DNA of 64,000 nt. Origin: Cricetomys ansorgei (taxonomy: Eukaryota > Chordata > Mammalia > Rodentia > Nesomyidae). The DNA lies in assembly GCA_026225945.1 (NCBI GenBank), contig JAMJFZ010000770.1:3844001-3908000 (forward strand). The letters run 5' to 3'. Made by a program: the position numbers and the translations under genes. Every line of letters starts with the position of its first letter. Positions within the stretch are counted from its first letter, which is position 1. Below are positions 21,540 through 32,440 of this stretch, piece by piece. Below the pieces are notes generated by a model. That model saw nothing but the letters and a program-made list of their open reading frames with translations, was not told where the DNA came from and ran no database searches.

Positions 21540-22560
21540 CTAAAATACGTATTTGCTGTTACATCGGTGTCATATGAGAATTACATGACAAAGTAAAAGC
21601 TATGAATTTTCTAGGCAATTTTTAAAAATTACGTTGACATATTTAAAATGCCAACGCACCCAAAAGAAGGATCATAAAGAAAAATGACATCCACGCAGTT
21701 CCTATCAAGTTTGTGAAAATCAATGATAAAGCTAGAGCATCTTTAAAGCATTTAGAAGATACCGATCACACACCAGGAACACAACTGAAGGAAAATACTG
21801 CTGACTACTCAACCCAAACTATGCAAGCCAGATGACAATGGAGCACTATCACTAATGTGTCAAGAAAGTGGAGAAGCCTGCCAACCTGGAATTTCGTAGC
21901 CAGCGAAAATAACCTTCAAAAACAAAGGCAAAAAAATTCAGTTTATAAAGCTGGGAACACCTATTATCACTAGGAAGCCTGCATTGTATTAATGACAAAG
22001 CAAAGCCTTTTGGCTGAAGGGATGTGTCAAGTGGAAATCAAGCTAGAGAGATGAACAGAGAATACCAGAAGGGCTAATGCAGGTAGATTTTTTTTAACTT
22101 CAAGTATTTTAATTTTCCATTTTCTTTAAGGAGTAGTTGGTGAGAATGTGTGTGTGTGCATGCAAGCATGTATGCATGCATGTAGAGAGACAGAGAGCGC
22201 ACACAGGTGACAATAGTAGCACAAAGGGCAAGAAGGGAGAAAGGAATTATATTCTTGTAAGAATTTTACACCATACAGAAACTAGCATAAGATAGTGGGA
22301 AACAGACGAGGAGAAAGTAAATATGCAAACATTGTAAATCCTGGAGCATTCCCTAAGAGCAGAAAACAGAAAGACATTGCTAACAAGCTTACACAGAACG
22401 TGGAATAGGATCCTAAAAATGCCCAATTTATATGAAGTAAGAGAAGAAAGGCAGAACAAAGAGTAGACAGCAATAGAAAACGAGGAGCAAAATAGAATGT
22501 TTAAACTCAACCCACAAATAATCAAATGCAATTTTGTTTACGTTTTAAATTTAAAAGGTC
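21540..22560 (+). mobile_element. Ancient L1 (HAL1/L1M-type), ORF1 3' part and inter-ORF spacer
   Basis: The C-terminal ORF1 region is marked by 'atgcaagccagatgacaatg', 'gcctgccaacctggaatttc', 'gtagccagcgaaaataacct' and 'ttttggctgaaggg'. The spacer is marked by 'gacaatagtagcacaaaggg', 'attcttgtaagaattttaca', 'attgtaaatcctggagcatt' and 'gtagacagcaatagaaaacg'. Same orientation as the ORF1 piece upstream; decayed. Confidence 0.7.
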
Positions 22561-22607
22561 AAAAAGAGTAAGGCCTACTTTTGCTGCCTATAAAATACAT
22601 ACTTTGA

Positions 22608-22725
22608 TTTGTTGTTTGAGAAAGACTCTTACTTTGCAGTACCAACTAGCCTCAGATCCATGGCAATCTTTCTACCTCAGCCTCCCAGCTCCTAGGATTA
22701 CAGTGTAGACAACCACACCGGTCAC
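22608..22725 (-). mobile_element. B1-like SINE (PB1-type), antisense
   Basis: The plus strand reads as the reverse complement of an Alu/B1-like monomer: 'tctacctcagcctcccagct', 'cctaggattacagtgtagac', 'aaccacaccggtcac'. More diverged than the B1 at 7464. Confidence 0.75.
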
Positions 22726-22775
22726 AAATTATTTATTTTAAATATAAAGTCAGAGAGGCTCAGAGTGAAAGATGA

Positions 22776-23443
22776 TGTGATCATTTTAATTGTCAGTGTG
22801 ACACTATCTAGAATCACCTAGGAAAAACATCTCAGCGAGAAACTGTCTACATAAAGTCTGCCTGCGTACACGACTATGAGGGACTTATATCTTTTCTTTT
22901 TTTCTTTTTTTTTGGAAATCTACCAGATCTACCCCGCACCAACACCCCCACCCCTGCTTCTCCTCCAATCAGAAAAGAGCAGTCCTCCCAGGGTTACCTT
23001 TCAAATCTAACAAGATGGAGCATAACAAGGCATAACAAGGTGGAGCAAGGCCTCGCACTAATCCCTACATCGGGGTTGGATAGGCGCCCAACAGGAGGGA
23101 AAGGGTCCCAAGGACAGATAAAGTTAACCTGTGTCTATGGGGGACTTCCCGATTACATATTAATTGACATGTGAAGACACAGTCCATTGTGGGTGACACC
23201 ATTTTCTAGGCAGGAGTTTCTGGACTGCACATGTGTAAAGAGGAAGCTGAACATAAGCAAGCATGTATGCATTCACTTTTCTTGGCTCTTGACTGTGGGT
23301 GTGACTGTTTCAGGTTCCTGCTTTGACTTCCCTGCAGTGATAGATTACAATCTGGGATGATGGGGTAAAGCAAAATTTTTTTCTCTCCTAAGTTGCTTCT
23401 TATCAGAGTATTTTATCATAGAAACAGAAATGAAACTAGGTCA
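22776..23443 (+). mobile_element. MaLR-type LTR interrupted by an L1 fragment
   Basis: Left part 22776-22886 and right part 23135-23443 together make one LTR, from 'tgtgatcattttaattgtca' to 'gaaacagaaatgaaactagg'. It has 'ccattgtgggtgacaccatt' in the middle and 'gcttcttatcagagtatttt' near the end. Interrupted by a minus-strand L1 3' fragment. Confidence 0.75.
22887..23134 (-). mobile_element. Rodent L1 3'-end fragment, antisense, with target-site duplication
   Basis: Poly(T) near 22891-22913 is the poly(A) tail of a minus-strand L1. The body reads 'cttctcctccaatcagaaaa', 'gagcagtcctcccagggtta', 'caacaggagggaaagggtcc', which I recognise as old rodent L1 3'-region antisense. It is flanked by CTATGAGGGACTT (22874-22886) and CTATGGGGGACTT (23135-23147), a 13-bp duplication with one difference. 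Confidence 0.65.
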
Positions 23444-23445
23444 AA

Positions 23446-23820
23446 TGGAATAAAATATACCATACAAACACTAATTGTATTCACATGCAATTCAACTGGT
23501 TGTATTTACATCAAGTCAAACAGAATTTCACAGAAAAAGAATACAACACACTGAGGAAAGGGTTAGTTCATCAGGAAGACACAATGTTTATAAGTTTATG
23601 TAACCCATAATGAAACTTCAGAATATGAAAAGAAAATTCTGGTAGAACTGAAAGAGACAGAGAAATGCAAGGCTGGGTTGGAGACTTCAACGATATTCTC
23701 TTTCATTGGTCAAACACCTATGTAAAAAGTCTTTCTAAGGACACAGAGGACTTGAAGAACACCATCAAGTTCACCCAAACAGACACACTAACCAACATCA
23801 AAACACCTCTCATTTTACAG
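23446..23820 (+). mobile_element. Ancient L1 ORF2, endonuclease region
   Basis: Aligns with old mammalian L1 ORF2: 'ttcatcaggaagacacaatg', 'tgtaacccataatgaaactt', 'gtagaactgaaagagacaga', 'ttggagacttcaacgatatt', 'aaggacacagaggacttgaa', 'gaacaccatcaagttcaccc'. Frame lost. Continues the L1 begun near 19540. Confidence 0.72.
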
Positions 23821-24314
23821 TGTGCCCCTTAGCCTCACGCCAATAGGCCATATTCTTAGGATTGGGTGGAACTGGCTCACATCAGCTCACAAAATGAGCA
23901 CTTGATTTTCCAACACTGTATTCAGTAGCACTGTGTTTAGTTTGGACATGAGGGAAGTATTTATACCACAAAGACTGGCTAGTGGCATAAGCCAGGCAGT
24001 TTTTCTCAAAGACCTGGCTTATCTGGACATCACTGAACAGTCTGGTACTTCGCATGTGACATGTAACACAAATAAAAAAAGATATCAGAACACTTAAAAG
24101 AATCGTGGCATCTTATGTATGTTTTATGGCAATTGATCTTTAAGTCAACAATGGTAAGATATGTACATATATGTACAAATAACATGTCTAAGTAATTCAT
24201 AAGTCAAAGAGCGAACTACAAAGAACATCTTTAAATATGTTGAACTTTGAAAAGAAAAACATATGACATTTCCAGAACTTCAGCAAAACTGTAGTAATAA
24301 ATTATAATAAGTAG
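23821..24314. other. Probable degraded L1 ORF2 with unassigned insertion
   Basis: 23821-24060 is not recognisable as L1. 24100-24300 is A-rich and in keeping with L1 ORF2 ('gaactacaaagaacatcttt'), but too diverged for a confident call. Confidence 0.35.
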
Positions 24315-24670
24315 TGTGGTGGTTTTGATGATAAACGCCCCTTTATAACCTGTGGCAGTTGAATACGTGGTCCCAGCTAGTTGCTGTGTGTGCAGGGTTA
24401 GGAGGCATGGCCTTGCTGTAGGAAGTATGTCACTGAGGGCGGGCTTTGAGAGTTTAAAGACTTGATGCCATTTCTAGCTTGCTCTCTCTGTTTCCTGCCT
24501 GTAGTTCAAGGTGTGAACTCCCAGCTGCTGCTCTAGCTGCCATTCCGTCATCATAGAGTGTCTGTTTGGCCTCTTATCCCTCTGGAACTGTAAGCGCAAA
24601 TAAATCCTTTCTTCTTTAAGTTACCTTGGTCATGGTGCTTCATCACAGCGATAGAAAAGCATCTAATGCA
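24315..24670 (+). mobile_element. MaLR/MT-type LTR, complete (356 bp, TG...CA)
   Basis: Begins TGTGGTGGTTTTGATGATAA and ends GCATCTAATGCA. Contains 'ttaggaggcatggccttgct', 'gtaggaagtatgtcactgag', and 'ctgtaagcgcaaataaatcc' with AATAAA at about 24599-24604. Inserted in the L1 ORF2 remnant. Confidence 0.85.
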
Positions 24671-24679
24671 AATAATCAT

Positions 24680-25326
24680 AAGTAACCACAACTCTAAATT
24701 AGAAAAGAGAAAGTCTCAAATCAGTCACTTATGAGGAAAGGGGGAGAAACACAAAATAAACCCGAGGAAACTCGGAGAAAGAGAACGAGTCTGACTACTA
24801 GTGCTGATTGGTGAGTACTGAGCATCCAACCAGACAGACGCGGGAGCAAAGGAAGCACAATTTACCAACAGCCAGAATCGGAAGATCACATGCCAGAGAC
24901 TTTAAGGAATGAAAAGCCTAATAGCAAAACTGCATGAGAGATTTTATACCACAAGTTCAACAGCTCAGACGACATGTACAAAAGCATCGGTTTCTTGAAA
25001 GACATAGACTTCCAAAGCTCACTTGAGAAGAAACAGAAAACATGAATACCCCTGCATCTACTAAGCCTGTAGCTTTAAGGCTTCTTCCTTCTTCCTACGG
25101 TTTCACTGGAAAATCCTGTTTTGAAACATTAAGTAGAAAAAAACAAACATTAGACCTATCAAACTCTTTCAGAAAGTAAAGAGAAAACTCTATCCTGATC
25201 AGCAAGCTTACCTTAGCCTCAATTCAGAAAGAAATATTTAATACTATATTAGAAATAATATAGTAGAAAACTGCAGGCCAAGGTATATCAAAAACACTGA
25301 GAACATGATCAGACTGAATTTTAAAA
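24680..25326 (+). mobile_element. Ancient L1 ORF2, linker to reverse-transcriptase region
   Basis: Recognisable in order: 'gaaagtctcaaatcagtcac', 'agattttataccacaagttc', 'aaagacatagacttccaaag', 'ggtttcactggaaaatcctg', 'ctatcaaactctttcagaaa', 'aagcttaccttagcctcaat', 'gaaaactgcaggccaaggta'. This corresponds to the stretch leading into the RT domain. No open frame survives. Confidence 0.75.
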
Positions 25327-25327
25327 T

Positions 25328-25530
25328 GAGTGGAGCCCAGTGGCAAAACAAGCAGCAAGGCTATGGCAGGAAAATCACAGGCTGAAGGCCAGCCTGGGCA
25401 AGATTGTGAGACCTTGTGTTGAAATAAAAACTGTAACCAGGTCTGGGGTAGCACTAGGAGGCGGAGCACTCGTATAGTATGTACGAGGCCCTGGGTTCCC
25501 TCCCCAGGGGCCTCAGAAACAAAACAATAT
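25328..25530 (+). mobile_element. B1+ID composite SINE inserted in L1
   Basis: A left B1-like half ('aggccagcctgggcaagatt', 'gtgagaccttgtgttgaaat') is followed by an ID-like half ('ggagcactcgtatagtatgt', 'acgaggccctgggttccctc') and an A-rich end. Same layout as the element at 7060. Confidence 0.72.
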
Positions 25531-25690
25531 GCAGATTGTATGAAGCAACATGACCCAGTGTGATTTCTCTAGAAATAAAAAAGTTAGTTTAATATTCAAT
25601 TATCAGGAAGATGATTATCTCAATAGAATTTTTAAAAGTAGGGGTACGATTTAGCATTTATAACAAAATGAAGTCTTGGTGTGGCAGAAC
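25531..25690 (+). mobile_element. Ancient L1 ORF2, RT-domain remnant
   Basis: Resumes L1 after the SINE: 'gaagatgattatctcaatag' corresponds to the conserved 'atgatcatctcaatagatgc' part of the RT domain. Last recognisable piece of the L1. Confidence 0.62.
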
Positions 25691-26754
25691 TGTACGGACG
25701 CTCACAGAGAAGCAAACTTTAGGTCTGATCAATTGCAACTTGTGATTTTTTTTTTTGTTTCCAAATTTTTTATAATAAATTTTTACATTAAAAAATTCTC
25801 AGTGCAGTCAGAATATATATTTATTTGCAGGTCACTTTTTCTTCCTGAGAGGGCTCCTCCCACCAGGATATAAACAACCCACACCACTACCACTGACCCA
25901 AAGAAAGCATGGCAAAACTTGACCCCTGTGGGGGCCGCTTTCCAAGTCCACAGAAATACAGGAGACTTGAACCACGCTACTGAGATGCTGAACCCAGCAG
26001 GCCATTATGAACATCGCTCTCAGCAACAACAGAAAGCAATTGTTTTCTGTGGAATTCTTACTAAATAGACCACACTACCAGCTTGTACCAGCTCACAAAA
26101 TTCTGCTCTGCACTTGGTAGACAAGTGTTAAATTTGGCCATGGGGCAAGCAAGGTGAAGGGCAGTCTTAGAGCATCTCACAAGGGCCCTGTGTGTCTTCA
26201 CCTGGACATTCCAGAAGGGAGACGTGAAGATCTTCAGGAGGGCTTCTAAGTGACTCTCAGGACCTCAGAGTGTGACAGCTCCCAGATCAACCCTCTCCCT
26301 TTTGCACAGAGATGCTGGGGACTAGTGAGTTCCCAACAGTTACATAACACCTTCAGTGCAAGGTCAGAGCCACAGCAGGAGCCCCAATCACTGTCCTAAG
26401 CTCCAAGACCAAGATAAGTACCACTCACTTCCTGCCCACTAAACACAAACAGGGCCTAGCCTCTCCCTGGCTTTCTCTTTCCACTGTGACCATTCTGAAA
26501 CCCATTGAAAGGCAGAAATGGTAGAATTAACACTCGTATATCTGCCACATAGACTTAACAACCTGAATCATTTTGTACTAATGACTACATCAATTTTTTC
26601 CTGAAACATTTTAAAGCAAATTTCAGATACTATGACATTTTGCTCCCAAATTCTTCAGGAAGCACTTCTAAAATGCAAGAGCCCATATAATCACAGCATC
26701 ATCAAGGTCTGTAAAAAATAAGAATAGCTTCTTAACACTCAGTGTCCAAGCTCA
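25691..26754. other. Unique non-coding sequence
   Basis: T- and A-rich at 25748-25800, otherwise ordinary. No gene or repeat recognised. Confidence 0.4.
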
Positions 26755-27135
26755 CATGGGTACGTATATGTGTGTGTGGGGGGTGTGTACAAGTACATAA
26801 GTGTGCATGCGCATGTGTGTATGTATGTGTACAGGGAAACCAGAAGTCAATGCCAGTGTCTTCTTCAGTTGCTCCCTGTTTTAATGTATTAATTTATTTG
26901 CTTGCTTATTTATTTATTTACTTACTTATTTAGAGACAGAGTCTCTCGCTGAATCTGGAGCTCACTGATTTGGCTAGATTTGGTGAACAGTGAGTCCCAG
27001 GGATCCTCCTATTGCTTTCTCTCCAGAGCTGGAATTAAAGATGTGTGTTGTGGTACACAGCTTTTTTATGTGGGTACTATGGGTTGTACTCAGGCTGTGG
27101 GGCAAATACTTTACCAGTTCAGCTGTCTCCCCTCC
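26755..27135 (-). mobile_element. B3-type SINE, antisense, with TG-rich tail
   Basis: In reverse complement the head is 'ggggagacagctgaactggt' with 'gcctgagtacaaccc'. The body has 'cacaacacacatctttaatt', 'aggatccctgggactcactg' and 'agctccagattcagcgagag'. On the plus strand a degenerate GT tail (26760-26835) and TTTA units (26900-26935) lie at its 3' side. Nearly full length. Confidence 0.85.
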
Positions 27136-28549
27136 TCATGTCCATTCCTTATGTGTCCCAGAGGCTGCTGACATCTCTCTAGCTTCTGCTGACCCTCTTC
27201 GATAGACGTCAGCTGCAGCTGAGTGGATAGCACCCTTACACACCCATGCTTCCCCTCACACAACTGCCTTTCTATCAGAAAGTTAGTCCTGCATCACACT
27301 CTCGTCTTTGTGTGGCAAGAGCAAAGCACAGGCAGTGGCCCTCAACCCCAAAGGAACCTTTAATCAAAGAGAGATAAGAGTTAGCTGGAAGCCCTCCAGC
27401 TTGCCTTGGAGAGCCCCTCTGAATATGCCCTCTTCTGTCACCAAGAGGCCCCACTGTGCCTGAATTCCATGTTCCTCCAGCAGAGACCCACTTGCTAGTA
27501 TACCTGGGGTCTGCCGTCCTCCCTTACGATTCCCCTCCACAGCCAGAAGGTCCCTCTTCTGGTAATAGTTCCTCTTCCTGGGACTACTGCCAAGTAAGTA
27601 TCACATTTCCCCAAATCTCGTCTCAACATCCACTTTGGTGAGGCCGCCTCCAAATGAGGATAACATTCAAATTTGTCCCAGTATTCCGATCACCATGTTT
27701 TCAACAATCAGAAGCATTTGACCTAGAAAATAAGGTTTTTGGAAGTGAGAAGTGTCAAGGGAGATGAGGGGCACCGTCGGTTCTGCCAGAACAGGGCCTC
27801 AACGACCTGCAAGTCTGGATTTTGGTTGCTTTACACTTAGCTTCTGGTTCCTCTTCCTGGAGGGCCATCCATACCTGACCTTGCTCCTGGCCTGTGGGGC
27901 CAAGTATACCAGCTTTAGCACTCAGTGTGTCTTCAGGCAAGAGGTGTTTGTTCATGAAATCCCAATGACTCTGAGTCAAGGGTTTGCCCACCCGGCTGGG
28001 GCCGCTCGTCTGACAGGGATGAACCTAGAGCTGCAGAGAGCCATTCTGCCTCCTGTGTGGGAACAGCTTAAGGATGAGCCAACAGAAGCCAGCAGTCGTA
28101 CTTGGTACCCAAGGCCAGCCATACCTGACCCCTGCCCTGAGCATTAGACTCCCTTCAAGTTTGAACAAGGGGAAATTGGCCTTCACTCCCTGGCAGACAA
28201 AAAGTAAGTGCCAAGCACTATGAGAGTCAATGAGTTCTCCAACACAGTGCTCTGCCTGTACAGCACTGTGGACACACACTGAGATCTACAGCAATGTCTC
28301 CCTTCAATCCTGATCAGTTTACAGAATCTTGTCTTCTTCTGACCTGTTGTCTTCCCTGGAGACTATGGGAATGATTCGCATGTGCTTGCCTATGAGCTTT
28401 AAAACATGGCACTGCCCCGTAGACCCATTGCCGTGTTCATTCCCTCAATCACTTGTGAGTGCCCTGAGGTGCATAGCACAAGGTATTTTATGTAGCATGG
28501 AACCCCTGACTAAGAGGCTTGGGATGTCCACTGCTAGTTGAGGACCTGC
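27136..28549. other. Unique non-coding sequence
   Basis: No gene or clear repeat recognised. A 131-codon plus-strand frame at 27752-28147 has an antisense frame across it and no domain features. Confidence 0.4.
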
Positions 28550-28700
28550 TTCTGTTCTAAGCATTATACACCAAGTGACCCAGGTGATGCCTTAAGACTA
28601 TCTGGCCCTGAGTGAGGGGTGAGCATCCTCATCTGACAGCAGAGAAGACCAAAGGCCTGCTGACCTACATGACAGAGCTGGTGGTCAACACTGGAAAGCA
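28550..28700 (-). mobile_element. MIR SINE fragment, antisense
   Basis: Antisense MIR pattern: 'gttctaagcattatacacca', 'gagcatcctcatctgacagc', 'ctgacctacatgacagagct'. Ancient and diverged. Confidence 0.6.
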
Positions 28701-28764
28701 TGCTTTTCCCATAGTACCTCTGCCCTTTCCTACTGACTCCTGCACAGAACTGTGAGCGGAGCCG

Positions 28765-28850
28765 GCCCATTGGCCATCTGGCTATACACTGGAGGGCAGG
28801 GATCTTGCTCAAATTTGTACTTCCAGCGTGCTGAAAGAGCCAGGGCTAAG
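28765..28850 (+). mobile_element. L2 LINE 3'-end fragment
   Basis: The L2 3' landmark 'actggagggcagggatcttg' is followed by 'tacttccagcgtgctg'. Short and diverged. Confidence 0.45.
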
Positions 28851-29974
28851 TTCTCTAAAGTATACCTGGGTTCTGCTTTGTGACGAGGAAGCTGAGAGAA
28901 TTCTTGTGATTAAGGGATGTTGGCAGCTGAGCCTTAAGGGGCTGTGAAAGACAGAAATGACTGTGACACTCGTCTCACTCAGATTGAAGGAGAAGGAGAA
29001 GGATCACCTTGTTCCTGGATAGGAGCAGCCTTCATTCTTCTCCTTGGGGACAAATAAAGGCACATGAAGGTGACCAGAAGAGCAAAGGGATTGTACTTCC
29101 GCCTGCAACAGCAGACAAAATTTTCCCTACAGCGACCACTGAGGACAGTTTCACTGAGCATTGCTCATGGTCAGGACCACGGATGTGGCCCCTTGAGCAT
29201 GTCACTGGTATACAGAACATAAGAGATCTCTGCCTTTCACAATGCTTTCCTTCTGATTCATCTATGCTGCAGTTGAACATAGCTTGCAAGATTATAGCTC
29301 GGAGCTCACAGAGGAGAGAGAACTCAGGATGCTCCCCATATCCACTGCCCCAGTCAGAGCCCGGGTGCCGCAGGGACTTACCACACATGACACCCCAGTG
29401 CCATGGAATGCCTGGGAGAGCCCTCTGCTGGGCAGTCCAGAACAATCTGTGCCTGACAAACTCACCTGGATTTAGGGAAGGATATAAGCTTCCATTTCTG
29501 CATCTAAAAATGGAGGTCACTGTATTTTCGCATAGCCTTCGTGAGGAGGTGCAATGGCTGTAAACAAAAATGAAGGCCTGGTTCAATACTAAAATAGGAG
29601 CACTGTGGCTTCTGCTGTTGACATTCCTACCATGCTCTAAACTCAGGTTCTACCTGCAAAGAGCCATTCTTTTTTTTTTTTTTTAATTGATTCAGAACAC
29701 ACAATTATATATGATGCCAGAATTGGAGAAGAGCCATCTAGAACACCTTGCACGGTCAAGCCCCTTTATTCCAACAAACACAAAGAGACAGAGAGGCAAA
29801 GAGTGAAGGTCACAGGGGGCTGCGCAGGAGCCAAGGGTGGTCCCCAGTCCACCCAGACCCCGGGTCCCTCTTTGTGCCGGCCATATTCACTGATTCTCAT
29901 GGTGTGGGCCTGACTAGTTCAGTGAGAATCTGGATTTTTTTTTTAAGATTGATTTTGGTGTTTTGAGGCTTCAT
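28851..29974. other. Unique non-coding sequence
   Basis: No repeat recognised apart from a T run at about 29669-29684 and another at 29936-29944. Two 184-codon frames on opposite strands (29009-29563 and 29032-29586) overlap almost fully and are rejected as genes. Confidence 0.4.
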
Positions 29975-30500
29975 GAAACCAGCAATTTTAATCAATTTTT
30001 CAAAATTGCTAATTTCATCCATCCAAGAAACTCACACACAAACAGAGGGGCTGATTGAAATTTAAATGGCGGCTGGCTTGTTAGCTGCAGGCACCAGGCT
30101 GGGTATTTTCATATGCAAGTCTGCCACTGTGTCCCGGCCTGGCAGCAAGAGGAAGCAATCTCCAAGAGACACTCGAAGGCATTAGGAATTCAGGCAGCCA
30201 AAATGAGAAGCAACAACACGAAATGATAAAACAAAGGCAGATCATTATTAGCACCAACATAATGCGTTCCTATGTCCTCCGGTCTCATTGAGAGCCCTGC
30301 CCGTTGTCTATTGAAACTGTAATTAGGCTGATAGGAACCAGAGGATTAAACTAACTTTCTTCTCTGATCACAGGGATTTCAAAGAGTGAGATGGGGTGGA
30401 GATAAACCTGAGAAAGGTATTAATATTCTGGGCTGCAGCTTCCCAGGACAGCGCAGCTGATAAACAATGGCTGGCTTCTGCCTGCCTAACGCTGCCTGCT
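29975..30500. promoter_or_regulatory. Candidate conserved enhancer island
   Basis: AT-rich, repeat-free stretch with many developmental factor motifs. A 9-bp inverted repeat AGCAATTTT/AAAATTGCT lies at 29981-29989 and 30002-30010. It also holds an AACAAAG SOX/TCF-like site at 30230-30236, TAATTAG homeodomain-like at 30320-30326, TTCAAAG TCF-like at 30378-30384, and a GATA/FOX/SOX composite GATAAACAATGG at 30459-30470. Such composition is typical of deeply conserved non-coding elements. Conservation itself cannot be seen here, and motif matches alone are weak evidence. Confidence 0.4.
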
Positions 30501-31346
30501 GGAGGAGTGAGATGCCCTGCCTGCCACATCTACTGGGTGAGGACGCTGAAGTTATCCCATACTCTACCAAACACGGGCCTTGGTCTTTGACACCTCTCTC
30601 CCCATGACCTTGGGTCAACACCTCCTCGTAGTCTTCTACTACACCTGCTACCGTGGGTACTGGCACAGCTGAGCCTTCCTCACCCGGAACTCCAGGACAC
30701 AGGCTCCCGCTGCTCCCTCCCAACCTCTGCTGCTTTCAGTTAGGCGCCGGACACCACACGCAGTCAGGCACCTGGAGGCCATCTTCCTAGTCACGCACCT
30801 GAGATTGCCCCTTCTCTCTTTGATGACCTGGTCCCAACTCAGAGAATAAAGACAAACCTGGCCTGCTACCATACTCTTCTCTGGCTCCTCCCCACCAAGT
30901 TCTGGGTACAACAGACACTTTTCAGGCTTTACCCTCTGGCCAGTTATGGGATGCTCTCCAGGCTCTGCTACTCCTTTATCTGGTGACATTGGACTCCAAG
31001 GCCTTCTGTAGTGCTTTCCAGAAACGTCCTTGCTGGAGCCCCTGCAGAGTCCACATCCCTTTTTTGGCACCCTTAGGACCCTATTTACCCTCCCGTGAGC
31101 TGTCACCTAAGTTTTAATGGCCACATGGTGACCTTCCGCTTAACTGTAAACAGTGTGAGATGCAGTGCTTGATGGGAAACATAGCATTAGAATTCATATC
31201 AGAGAATTAATGCGGGAAGGGGAAGAAGGGTAGAGGAGAGAATGGAGAATGCAGATGAAGTAAAATGAAGTTTGGTGACAAAATATCGTAACGAAACCTG
31301 TTACTTTACATCTTAAGTTTAAAAAGAAAAGATAAAAATCAAATCA
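30501..31346. other. Unique non-coding sequence
   Basis: No repeat recognised. The 152-codon minus-strand frame at 30648-31106 has no recognisable domain. Confidence 0.4.
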
Positions 31347-31502
31347 GCCAGAGGCAGGAGAAATTGCTCAGTGGTTCAGAACACTTGCTGCTTCTCCTTT
31401 TCCAGGGAACCTGAGTTCAGTTCCCAGATCAGGCAACTTACAACAGCCTATAACTCCAGCTGCAAAGGATTCACAGACACATAAAATAAAAATAAGTAAG
31501 AA
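31347..31502 (+). mobile_element. B2 SINE
   Basis: tRNA-derived head 'gagaaattgctcagtggttc', 'agaacacttgctgcttctcc', then 'ctgagttcagttcccag' (B box) and 'caacagcctataactccagc', ending in 'cacataaaataaaaataagt'. Middle part shortened. Diverged B2. Confidence 0.85.
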
Positions 31503-31633
31503 CCATTCCTATCAACACAGAGCAGCCTGGAGATGCCCTTGGGACTCCAGGGAAGGCAGCCCAAGGAAGTGCTATGTACTCTGTCTATCTGCTATTTCCG
31601 GAAATCTTGCCAACCTAAGCAGGGTTTCCTGTG

Positions 31634-31634
<1 letters not shown>

Positions 31635-31681
<47 letters not shown>
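31635..31681. repeat. (GT)n microsatellite
   Basis: About 23 uninterrupted GT units; His/Thr-rich minus-strand frame is an artefact. Confidence 0.95.
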
Positions 31682-31682
<1 letters not shown>

Positions 31683-31879
31683 TGATTGTAGTTACATGTA
31701 AGCACAGCAGATCCCAATGAGGTAGACAAGGAGTTCTCACTTCCCATGCAAGGTGTTCACGCAAGAAAAAAATGGTCACTTTCACAAGAAACCAAGGAAT
31801 CAGACCAGCATCCAAATGTCCCACAACCCCATTCTTCTAGCCCCTCCAGTCTCAAGGCAAAATGCCTTAATAGTACATC

Positions 31880-32195
31880 TGAGGGGTAAGAAGATATCTC
31901 AGTGGGCAAAGTACTTGCTGCAGAAGCATGAGGGTCTAAATTGGAGCCCTAGAACCCATGTAAAGCCTAATGTGGGATCACGTATCAATAATCCCAGATC
32001 TGCCATGGAGAGATGTGTAGCAGATAAAGGAGAATCTTTGGAATCTGGAATGCCAGCTAGCCTGGTGTATATACCATAAAAACTTTGTCTGAACAAAGTT
32101 GAAAACGTCGATCAGCCTCTTAGGTCATCCTTTGACCTTTGCACAAGTGCCACAGCACACAGGATACCAGGAGTATTCACACCCAAGCACACAAA
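31880..32195 (+). mobile_element. B3-type SINE
   Basis: Head 'gaagatatctcagtgggcaa', 'agtacttgctgcagaagcat', then 'gagccctagaacccatgtaa', 'aataatcccagatctgccat', 'gccagctagcctggtgtata', and the 3' block 'tcctttgacctttgcaca' plus 'gccacagcacaca'. Followed by GA-rich sequence to about 32285. Confidence 0.8.
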
Positions 32196-32287
32196 GAAAG
32201 GTTTAGAGAAAGAGAGGGAGGAAGCAAGGGAGAGAGGGATGGAGGGAGGGGGAAAGGGTGAGTGAGCAAGAGGGAGGGAGAGGATGC
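32196..32287. repeat. GA-rich low-complexity tract
   Basis: GAGG/GGGA-rich sequence at the 3' end of the B3 SINE, probably its expanded tail. Confidence 0.7.
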
Positions 32288-32329
32288 AAAAGCGGCAGAA
32301 GAGTAACATGTGACAGTCACTCGCCAAGG

Positions 32330-32440
32330 AGCTGGGAGTTCTGATGTGGTGCTGGACTACCCTTCCTGAACTTCAGTTTCCCCAGTTCTGAAGCGGGAGG
32401 GACATTTGAGGTGAAGAGCCTGTACAGTTCTGACAGTCCG
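32330..32440 (+). mobile_element. MIR SINE fragment
   Basis: 'cctgaacttcagtttcccca' corresponds to the MIR 'cctcagtttcctcatctg' block. Short and diverged. Confidence 0.5.

Noticed and set aside
29009..29586. Two 184-codon frames on opposite strands
   Set aside because: They overlap almost completely in antisense, have no domain features, splice context or promoter, and their length is plausible by chance in GC-moderate DNA.
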